From: PNKC01 sp038323265
GTDB taxonomy: Bacteria; Chloroflexota; Dehalococcoidia; Tepidiformales; Tepidiformaceae
NCBI GenBank assembly: GCA_038323265.1
Contig: JBBQGT010000163.1
Location: 1 to 5,938, forward strand
Length of the DNA stretch: 5,938 nt
Direction: 5' to 3'
Shown here in pieces: positions 1 to 5,270 of the stretch. Numbering within the stretch: the stretch's first letter is position 1; the number at the start of each line of letters is the position of its first letter. The notes below the pieces were generated by a model. It was given only the letters and a program-made list of their open reading frames with translations, did not search any database and was not told the DNA's origin. The translations under genes and the position numbers were made by a program.

Positions 1-635
1 GCATCGGCGTGAGCCACGCCCCGGCAAACAAACGTCTCGGCGCGGACGTGGGCAAGCCGCTCAGTGACATGCGCGAATACGTCGAAAAGATGCGTGAAGG
101 CACACAGCAATGGGGCCCACTACCACCAATCGTCCTCGCCACGCTACGTAAGAAGATGGTGGGCCTGGCGGTGGAAGTGGCCGAAGGAGCGGTCTGGGCA
201 AACGGATCCCGTTCCCACATGGCGGAATCACTCAGTGCCATCCCCGTCGAAAAGCGGGACGGCGGTTTCTACATCGGTGACATGATCCCGACCTGCATTG
301 ACGACGACCGCGAGGCCGCTGCCGCCGTGATGCGCCGCACGCTTTCCGGTTACGTCATGTTGCCGAACTATCGGAACTACTGGAAGGAAGCGGGTTACCG
401 CGAAGAGATGGAAGCGATCGAAAAGGCCCTCGCCGCTGGTGACCGGGACAAGATCCCGGGTCTCATGACCGATCGATGGCTTTCCGACTCGACCCTCTAC
501 GGTTCTGTGGCCGAAGTGCGCGAAGGCCTTGAGGCGTGGTTCGCGGCCGGAGTGAAAACGCCGATTGTTGTCCCATCGTCCACTCGCGGCGGACAGATCA
601 AGGCTTTCGAAGAGATCTTCGCTGCCTTTGCCTAG
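1..635 (+). CDS. LLM-class flavin/F420-dependent oxidoreductase, C-terminal part (5' end outside window)
   Basis: This is the C-terminal two thirds of a luciferase-like (bacterial luciferase superfamily, TIM-barrel) oxidoreductase, a soluble enzyme using reduced FMN or coenzyme F420. The reading frame is open to the left edge. The first visible residues, I-G-V-S-H-A-P from position 3, match the family's internal 'LGxGxSH' strand rather than an N-terminus, so the GTG at 9 is an internal valine and about 100 residues probably lie upstream (inference from family length). Further family marks are the 'kpl..MREYVE' helix (about 57-86) and the P-P-I-x-L-A-x-L-x-x-x-M segment at 123-158, typical of the strand and loop that close the cofactor site. 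The gene stops with TAG at 633-635, 18 nt before the CysQ-like phosphatase gene, suggesting co-transcription. A second LLM gene follows two genes later. Substrate and cofactor choice cannot be told from this fragment. Confidence 0.85.
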   Translation, partial: IGVSHAPANKRLGADVGKPLSDMREYVEKMREGTQQWGPLPPIVLATLRKKMVGLAVEVAEGAVWANGSRSHMAESLSAIPVEKRDGGFYIGDMIPTCIDDDREAAAAVMRRTLSGYVMLPNYRNYWKEAGYREEMEAIEKALAAGDRDKIPGLMTDRWLSDSTLYGSVAEVREGLEAWFAAGVKTPIVVPSSTRGGQIKAFEEIFAAFA

Positions 636-653
636 CCATCGGAACATCCATCT

Positions 654-1430
654 GTGAGTGAAGTGCCACTGGAAGCGGAGTTAGCCGTCGCGATCGCTGC
701 TGCTCGCGCCGCTGGCGCGGAGGTGCTCCGCCTCCGCAATGAGGGGGTGAGGTACGGGCGGAAGGAAGGCTGGGAACTCGTCTCCGAGGCCGACATCCTC
801 GCCGCCGAAATGCTACACGAAGCGCTCACCAAGCCGTTCCCCGATACCGGCTGGTTGAGCGAAGAGCACACCGATACGGATCACCGCCTGAACAAGGAGC
901 GTGTCTGGGTGGTCGACCCGATTGACGGGACGCGGGAGTACCTCCAGGGCATTCCGGAGTACGCCATCTCGATCGGGCTGGTCATCAACGGCGCGCCAGC
1001 CCTCGGCGTTGTTTACAACCCTGCTACAGATAGGCTCACCGCGGCCGCCTGCCTCGGCTCGGAAGAACGCCCGGCGCGAAAAGTGCTCCCCACGAAGTTC
1101 GAAGCCCTGGTTGGCCGCGGCGAGCAACGCACAAACGATATCCCTCCATTGCCTCGGGGCGCCAAGTCCCGCGGCATCGGCAGCGTCGCCTACCGCCTCG
1201 CACTTCTGTCAGGGGGCGAAGGCGATGTCTGCCTGACCGGAAGTGGCCGGAGCGAGTGGGACGTGGCCGCAGGCGCGGCGCTGTGCCTGGCCGCCGGCCT
1301 GCGCGTCACTGGTGTGCTCGGTGAACCGCTAACGTTCAATCAACCAGAACCGTACATCCGCGGGCTGCTGGTCGCCGAGCCAGGCCTGCACGAGCACATC
1401 TCGCGCTTCTTCGACCAGTTCCGCGGCTAA
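654..1430 (+). CDS. Inositol monophosphatase-family phosphatase, CysQ-like (3'(2'),5'-bisphosphate nucleotidase type)
   Basis: A 258-residue soluble, Mg2+-dependent phosphatase of the IMPase/CysQ fold, about the usual family length. The metal-binding signatures are all present: L-S-E-E at 68-71, D-P-I-D-G-T at 88-93, and W-D at 202-203 in the S-E-W-D-x-A-A-G motif. The 'SEAD' at 44-47 followed by an amphipathic helix matches the family's N-terminal 'TxAD' region. After DGT comes R-E-Y, closer to the TKEF of CysQ enzymes than to the TxNF of inositol monophosphatases. I therefore favour a PAP (3'-phosphoadenosine 5'-phosphate) phosphatase role, which recycles a by-product of sulfate assimilation and sulfotransfer. 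Inositol phosphates or other sugar phosphates remain possible. The start is GTG at 654, giving an 18-nt gap to the preceding LLM gene; its ribosome site is weak (GGAA at 641-644). A 64-nt gap separates it from the next LLM gene. Confidence 0.85.
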   Translation: MSEVPLEAELAVAIAAARAAGAEVLRLRNEGVRYGRKEGWELVSEADILAAEMLHEALTKPFPDTGWLSEEHTDTDHRLNKERVWVVDPIDGTREYLQGIPEYAISIGLVINGAPALGVVYNPATDRLTAAACLGSEERPARKVLPTKFEALVGRGEQRTNDIPPLPRGAKSRGIGSVAYRLALLSGGEGDVCLTGSGRSEWDVAAGAALCLAAGLRVTGVLGEPLTFNQPEPYIRGLLVAEPGLHEHISRFFDQFRG

Positions 1431-1446
1431 GCGAACGTCGCGCCGC

Positions 1447-1457
1447 TTCGCTGCGAA
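1447..1457. repeat. Short perfect palindrome TTCGC-T-GCGAA in intergenic gap
   Basis: Two 5-bp arms flank a single T, and a further GCGAA copy at 1431-1435 could pair with the same central TTCGC. It lies in the 64-nt gap between the phosphatase stop and the second LLM gene. It could be an operator half-site or a small hairpin, but at this length chance is a good explanation. No T-run follows, so it is not an intrinsic terminator. I could not find a convincing -35/-10 pair here; TACAGT at 1463-1468 is only a 4/6 match to a -10 box with no matching -35. Confidence 0.3.
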
Positions 1458-1484
1458 TTCTCTACAGTGATTGCAACAGACTTC

Positions 1485-1488
1485 GGAG
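1485..1488 (+). promoter_or_regulatory. Shine-Dalgarno GGAG for the second LLM gene
   Basis: GGAG sits 6 nt upstream of the ATG at 1495. It decides that start over the in-frame TTG at 1471, which would add eight residues of low-complexity sequence and has no comparable ribosome site. Confidence 0.7.
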
Positions 1489-1494
1489 CAGCAG

Positions 1495-2409
1495 ATGAGC
1501 ATCGGCATCGGTCTTGGCATCGCGGGGTTCCCATTTTCGAGTTCGGAAGCATTTCTTGACTGGATCGACCTCTGCGAAAACAGCGGTGTGGATTCGGTCT
1601 GGCTGAGCGAGCGGCTGGTTTCGCCACAGCCAAACCTCGAAACGATCGCTGCGTTTGGAGTGATCGCCGGGCGGACCAAGCGTTTGAAGTTCGGGATGAA
1701 CGCGATCGTCGTGCCGTTGCGGGACCCGCTCATCCTGGCCAAGGAGTGCGCAACGCTGGACTTTCTAAGCGACGGGCGCTTACTCCCGGTCTTCGGCGTC
1801 GGCTCGGAAATTGCGCCAGAGTGGCGGGCCACCGGCCGCAACCCGCTCGGCCGGGGCGGGCGTTCGGACGAGATGCTCACAATTATGTCGCGTCTGTGGA
1901 ACGAAGATTCAGTCAATTTCGAGGGTAAGCATTTCCAGTACAACGCAGTGACCATCAGCCCGAAGCCAAAGCAGCAGCCGCTGCCGCTCTGGATTGGCGG
2001 CAGCAGCGATGCCGCGATTCGCCGTACGGCATTGCTCGGAACCGGATGGCTGGGCGGGATCCAGTCTCCATCGCAGGTGCGGCCGGTGGTGGCGAAGATT
2101 CGTGCCGCCACCGCAGAGGCTGGCCGGGTTATCGACGACGACCACTACGGCGCGGGCTTCCCGTTCCGCTTCGGTTCGATCGACGACGAGGTGGTACAGC
2201 GCAATGCGGCCGGTCTGCGACGCGTGCCAGACGCTGACGACCCACTGAGCTACATGGGCGTTGGGAGCGCCAGCGATATTGGGGCCCGCGTGCGCGAGTA
2301 TGTCGACGCCGGCGTTTCGAAGTTTGTGCTGCGTCCGATGGCGACTTCGGACGGGGACATGATGGCGCAAACGCGGCGGCTGATCGAAGAGGTCATCCCA
2401 CAGTTCTAA
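1495..2409 (+). CDS. LLM-class flavin/F420-dependent oxidoreductase, complete
   Basis: A 304-residue luciferase-superfamily TIM-barrel oxidoreductase, within the usual 280-340 residue range. It starts G-I-G-L-G on strand 1, then 'SGVDSVWLSER' (30-40), which aligns with the family's 'GFDSvWvgDH' although the customary D-H is E-R here. The core block P-x-R-D-P...A-K-E...T-L-D-x-L-S-D-G-R-L...G-V-G (74-103) is the strongest signature. It is followed by R-S-D-E-M...L-W (123-135), F-x-G-K-H-F (142-147) and P-L-P-L-W-I-G-G-S-S (162-171), which forms part of the cofactor phosphate site in relatives. The ATG with GGAG at 1485-1488 is the best start. The organisation resembles F420-dependent subfamilies as much as FMN monooxygenases, so cofactor and substrate are left open. 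The stop codon TAA (2407-2409) overlaps the tilS stop on the other strand by 4 nt. The gene lies 64 nt after the CysQ-like gene, probably in the same transcript. Confidence 0.88.
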   Translation: MSIGIGLGIAGFPFSSSEAFLDWIDLCENSGVDSVWLSERLVSPQPNLETIAAFGVIAGRTKRLKFGMNAIVVPLRDPLILAKECATLDFLSDGRLLPVFGVGSEIAPEWRATGRNPLGRGGRSDEMLTIMSRLWNEDSVNFEGKHFQYNAVTISPKPKQQPLPLWIGGSSDAAIRRTALLGTGWLGGIQSPSQVRPVVAKIRAATAEAGRVIDDDHYGAGFPFRFGSIDDEVVQRNAAGLRRVPDADDPLSYMGVGSASDIGARVREYVDAGVSKFVLRPMATSDGDMMAQTRRLIEEVIPQF

Positions 2410-3788
2410 GCCTGTGGCGGTGGCAGCTGCGAAAGGCGCACGAACAGGGCGTCGCCACCAACGGAATCGCCGGCGAAAGTGCCCGTAGCCCCGAAGAGTC
2501 CGAAGACGGTGGCCGAATCAGCGATGGCCACCATTCCGGTGCGCTCCCAGGCTGGGACTTTAGCGTTCGCCAGCACGTCCGGGACCTTGCGGTACAAGCC
2601 GTGATAGAGAATGCGGTCGCCAGGCGCCAGCGGCCGTGCGCGAAGGGCGCCTTTCTGAGCTGAAGTATCAATGGCCAGTGCCATCGCGCCCTCCAATCCA
2701 GGCAGCGGCTCGGTTGACGTGTCCACGCGCCAGGGACCGGCGCGTGTGCTGCCCGGGACATTCAGGATGGCCGCCTCGAACGGTTCGACCGCCCCGAGCA
2801 CCGGCCCGATGCGGACGGCGCCGCAACTGACTTGCACTTCCGCCGGGCCGAAGCGGACTCGCCCAGCGCCTTTTTCGAGGACGGTACGCAAGTTCGTGAC
2901 GCGCGTGCGATTCACGTCGGGGGTCAGTTGGTAGAACGAAGCTTCGCGTTCAAGAAGCAAAGTCAGGCCCTCGTTCGGCAGCGCACGGACCGCCAGCAGC
3001 GAAAGTACCGCGCCGATTTGGCCCCGTTGCTGCGGGACCAGGGCCATCACCTGCCGTTCGACGCCCTGGAACAACTCTCGGGCGCTCGCCGCGAGACCGA
3101 TCAATGAAGTCTCGACCGACGGGTTCAAAGCCCTTAATGCATCGAAGGTTTGCAGGCGGACGCGATTGCGCGTGTACGCGGGGTCCTCGTTCGATTCATC
3201 GGCGATAGGGAGCAAGCCTGCTTCTGCGCAGATCGCCACGGTCTCCGCGCGCGTGACTGCAAGCAGTGGACGAATGAGGCGTTGGGCTTCGGAGCCAGGG
3301 ACGCCAGAAACCGGCGACATGCCGCGAATTCCGCGCACGCCGGATCCGCGAACAATGCGCATCAGGACCGTTTCCGCCTGGTCATCCGCGGTGTGGCCCG
3401 TGGCGATGGCGTCAGCCATCTCTTTGCCCGCCGCGAACGCGAGGAACTGGTAACGCATGGTGCGGGCGGCCAATTCGATGCTCTGGTGCGTGTCCCGCGC
3501 CATCGCCCGCACGTCGCCCTCACCCGTGACGCACTCTACGCCCAGGCCGTCGCAGATTTCCCGGACGCGCTTCATGTCAGCTGCAGAACCTTCGCGCAAC
3601 TGATGATCGAAGTGACAGGCGACGATTTCGAAGCCAAAGCGCTCACTGAGACGGAGCAATAGAAGCAGGCAGGCGAGGGAATCCGGCCCACCGGAAAGCG
3701 CCAGCATGATCCGTTTGGTGCGCCGGAACATCCGCTCGCGCCCGGCGAATTTCGCCACGCGGAGCGATACGGTTTCGGCGACGGACAT
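2406..3788 (-). CDS. tilS: tRNA(Ile)-lysidine synthetase TilS
   Basis: TilS uses ATP to attach lysine to C34 of the CAU-anticodon tRNA-Ile in the cytoplasm, switching it from Met to Ile identity and AUA decoding; it is normally essential. From the chosen ATG the protein has 460 residues, typical of the long form. The N-terminal PP-loop ATPase shows S-G-G-P-D-S (32-37), H-F-D-H-x-L-R (59-65), G-H-x-A-D-D-Q-A-E-T (131-140), R-P-L-L, and the D-E-S-N-x-D...R-N-R-V-R block (197-211). The C-terminal TilS domain is also visible: L-R-A-R-P-L-A-P-G-D-R (382-392) and K-V-P (410-412). An upstream in-frame GTG at 3821 would overlap the divIC-like gene by 28 nt and lengthen the protein by 11 residues. ATG 3788, 5 nt after the divIC-like stop, is preferred, though neither start has a clear Shine-Dalgarno, which suggests translational coupling. 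It is the last gene of the minus-strand operon. Confidence 0.95.
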   Translation of the reverse strand: MSVAETVSLRVAKFAGRERMFRRTKRIMLALSGGPDSLACLLLLLRLSERFGFEIVACHFDHQLREGSAADMKRVREICDGLGVECVTGEGDVRAMARDTHQSIELAARTMRYQFLAFAAGKEMADAIATGHTADDQAETVLMRIVRGSGVRGIRGMSPVSGVPGSEAQRLIRPLLAVTRAETVAICAEAGLLPIADESNEDPAYTRNRVRLQTFDALRALNPSVETSLIGLAASARELFQGVERQVMALVPQQRGQIGAVLSLLAVRALPNEGLTLLLEREASFYQLTPDVNRTRVTNLRTVLEKGAGRVRFGPAEVQVSCGAVRIGPVLGAVEPFEAAILNVPGSTRAGPWRVDTSTEPLPGLEGAMALAIDTSAQKGALRARPLAPGDRILYHGLYRKVPDVLANAKVPAWERTGMVAIADSATVFGLFGATGTFAGDSVGGDALFVRLSQLPPPQA

Positions 3789-3793
3789 CAGGT

Positions 3794-4147
3794 TTATCGG
3801 GGGAAAAGGCGCTGCCACCACTCGCCGGTGGGCTGGCTGCCCTCTTTGGGCGCCGGGCTGGTCACGACGAATGGGATCTCGCCGTCCCGGATGTAACCCA
3901 GCTGACGGCGCGCCTCTTGCTCCACGTATTGGTCTGAGGCGACGTAGTTGCGCACGGCTTCCAGGTACTTCTGCTTGTTTTCAAGTTGGGTCACCTGGGC
4001 TGCGGATTCGGCGCGTTGCTGTGCCAACTGGTGGTTGTGAATCACGCCTGACGCAGCGGTGAATACGAAATAGCCCGCTACTATCACGCCAGCGGCGAAG
4101 ATCAGGCGGGAACGGCTCTTTGCAATGAATCCCATTGGCAGGGTCAC
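3794..4147 (-). CDS. FtsB/DivIC-type septum formation initiator protein
   Basis: A 117-residue bitopic membrane protein of the septum-initiator family (FtsB in proteobacteria, DivIC in Firmicutes), which bridges divisome proteins FtsL and FtsQ/DivIB at mid-cell. Layout: a short basic cytoplasmic N-terminus (K10, R12, R14), one hydrophobic segment at about 15-36, a polar Q/E-rich coiled-coil stretch at about 38-66, then the family's signature E-A-R-R-Q-L-G-Y-I-R-D-G-E-I-P-F (78-93). A proline- and tryptophan-containing tail ends the protein. The start is GTG at 4147, overlapping the previous gene's TGA as GTGA, with GGGG about 7 nt upstream; an ATG four codons further in (4135) is the alternative. 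The gene ends 5 nt before tilS. The weakly conserved family makes FtsB versus DivIC naming arbitrary, so no symbol is given; family membership itself is well supported by the LGY...GEIPF block and topology. Confidence 0.85.
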   Translation of the reverse strand: MTLPMGFIAKSRSRLIFAAGVIVAGYFVFTAASGVIHNHQLAQQRAESAAQVTQLENKQKYLEAVRNYVASDQYVEQEARRQLGYIRDGEIPFVVTSPAPKEGSQPTGEWWQRLFPR

Positions 4148-4782
4148 AACCTAACCCCGGCGTGATCAAGGTTCAAGTCCGCGAGGTGGCACGCATCATT
4201 AAGTCCGACCACATGCACTCGCGTCCCTCGCAAAAATAGCGTCGAAACCGAGGCGAGCCCGATTTCAAACGCGCGGAACGCCGCCAGTTCGACATCCAGG
4301 AGCGAACAGAGCATTACCTTGAGCACGAAGTTGTGGGACACGACAACCGCCGAAGCGTCCGCGGGGAGTCCTCGCAATTCTTCCACCAGCGGCGCGAGCC
4401 TGTTGGCCACGTCTTCGAGGCTTTCACCACCCGGCATCACGGTCTTCGCGACATCCGGTCCTGCCCAGCAAGCCACGAATTCCGGGAACTGCGCCCGCAC
4501 CTCTGGGAAGGCCATGCCTTCGGTGAAGCCGACGTCCATCTCGATCAGTTCGTCGCGGATTTCCATTTCGAGACCCGCAGACTCGGCGATCAGGCTGGCG
4601 CCATCAGCGGCGCGGCTCAGCGGGCTGGCGAGCACGCGCTCGATTTTCACATTGGCGAATCGTTGGGCCACAGCGGCCGCCTGTGCGCGGCCAAGCTCGG
4701 TGAGCGACTCGTCTCGCCGGCCTAATCCAACACCGTCCCGGTTATGGGCCGTCTCGCCGTGCCGGATGAGGTAGAGATTCAC
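4144..4782 (-). CDS. Histidine phosphatase family protein (phosphoglycerate mutase-like)
   Basis: A 212-residue cytoplasmic enzyme of histidine phosphatase branch 1, in which a histidine is transiently phosphorylated. The active-site set is complete: L-I-R-H-G-E-T at 5-11 (nucleophile H8, R7), R57 in S-P-L-S-R, the probable acid E81 in L-I-E-M-D-x-G...E-G-M, and H150 in V-V-S-H-N. P-G-G-E-S-L (117-122) is also typical. The C-terminal L-N-D-A-C-H-L (194-200) recurs in cofactor-independent PGM-like and CobC-like phosphatases. After R57 the common 'A-x-Q-T-A' is A-A-D-G-A, a mild deviation. Substrate cannot be assigned: alpha-ribazole phosphate, nucleotides and sugar phosphates are all known in the family, and no cobalamin genes lie nearby. 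The start is GTG at 4782 with AAAGG 6 nt upstream (4789-4793), overlapping the upstream GNAT stop as GTGA. The end overlaps the divIC-like start the same way. Confidence 0.9.
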   Translation of the reverse strand: MNLYLIRHGETAHNRDGVGLGRRDESLTELGRAQAAAVAQRFANVKIERVLASPLSRAADGASLIAESAGLEMEIRDELIEMDVGFTEGMAFPEVRAQFPEFVACWAGPDVAKTVMPGGESLEDVANRLAPLVEELRGLPADASAVVVSHNFVLKVMLCSLLDVELAAFRAFEIGLASVSTLFLRGTRVHVVGLNDACHLADLNLDHAGVRL

Positions 4783-5270
4783 GCCTCGCCTTTGTCAGGA
4801 AGAGCGGCCCATACCCGCTCGATGAACGGCGAAAACCCCATGGACCGCCAGAAGGTGGCAGCCTCCTGGTCCGCCGCCAGGACGGTCATCTCCATGTGCG
4901 ATACGCCGTCCTGGCGACCCGCCCAATCGGTTACCGCACGAACAAGCTGGCTCCCGATGCCGTTGCGGCGAGCAGAGGCGGCAACCCAGAGATAGCCCAC
5001 CGTGGCGTGCAATTCAGGCAACCGGTCCGGATGGTTCGGTTCGACACCGCCGCTGATGAACCCGGCGAGCTTGCCGTCCACCTCAGCGACGAAGGCGACG
5101 CTGGTGTCGCGCGCGAGCACCGAATCGAGACCGGCGGCGAAGTCATCTGGGCCAACGGGGACGGGCATTACGCGTGGATCGATCGAGGAGTTGTAGCGGC
5201 GCAGTTCGCTCCAATGCACGTACAACGCCGAGGCATCCTTCGCGGTGGCGCGCCGTACCGTCGCGCTCAC
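4779..5270 (-). CDS. GNAT-family N-acetyltransferase
   Basis: A 163-residue GCN5-related acetyltransferase transferring an acetyl group from acetyl-CoA to an amine on an unknown small molecule or protein. It opens with V-R-R-A-T-A-K-D (5-12), the usual first strand and helix. Strands F-V-A-E-V-D-G-K-L-A-G-F (60-71) and Y-L-W-V (93-96) then lead into motif A, R-R-N-G-I-G-S-Q-L (101-109), the R-x-x-G-x-G pyrophosphate loop for CoA. Motif B is A-A-T-F-W-R-S-M-G-F (137-146). The start chosen is GTG at 5270 because it overlaps the DUF2344 stop as GTGA, matching the next two junctions of the operon, and begins right at the domain edge. A GTG at 5297 would add nine residues with no family match and a 31-nt overlap. 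The substrate is not identifiable; RimI-like protein acetylation is possible but not shown. Confidence 0.88.
   Translation of the reverse strand: MSATVRRATAKDASALYVHWSELRRYNSSIDPRVMPVPVGPDDFAAGLDSVLARDTSVAFVAEVDGKLAGFISGGVEPNHPDRLPELHATVGYLWVAASARRNGIGSQLVRAVTDWAGRQDGVSHMEMTVLAADQEAATFWRSMGFSPFIERVWAALPDKGEA

Noticed and set aside
9..11. GTG as the start of the first gene
   Set aside because: The frame is open upstream to the window edge and the sequence around it is an internal strand of the LLM fold, so this is a truncated view of a longer gene rather than an N-terminus.
228..647. 139-codon minus-strand open frame opposite the first LLM gene
   Set aside because: The plus-strand frame matches the luciferase-like family; the antisense product has no recognisable features.
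1463..1468. TACAGT as a -10 promoter element for the second LLM gene
   Set aside because: It matches only four of six consensus bases, and no -35-like hexamer is found at 16-18 nt upstream.
1329..2111. 260-codon open frame on the minus strand opposite the phosphatase end and the second LLM gene
   Set aside because: It lies antisense to two genes with clear family motifs, its translation is rich in Ser, Arg and Pro with no recognisable domain, and long antisense frames are expected at this GC content.
2414..2459. Possible terminator hairpin (GTGGCG/CGCCAC or GGTGGC/GCCACC) after the second LLM gene
   Set aside because: The loop is about 30 nt, there is no T-run, and the arms lie in the coding C-terminus of tilS.
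3150..3662. 170-codon plus-strand open frame inside tilS
   Set aside because: It is antisense to the conserved PP-loop domain of TilS and its Arg/Ala/His-rich translation has no domain pattern.
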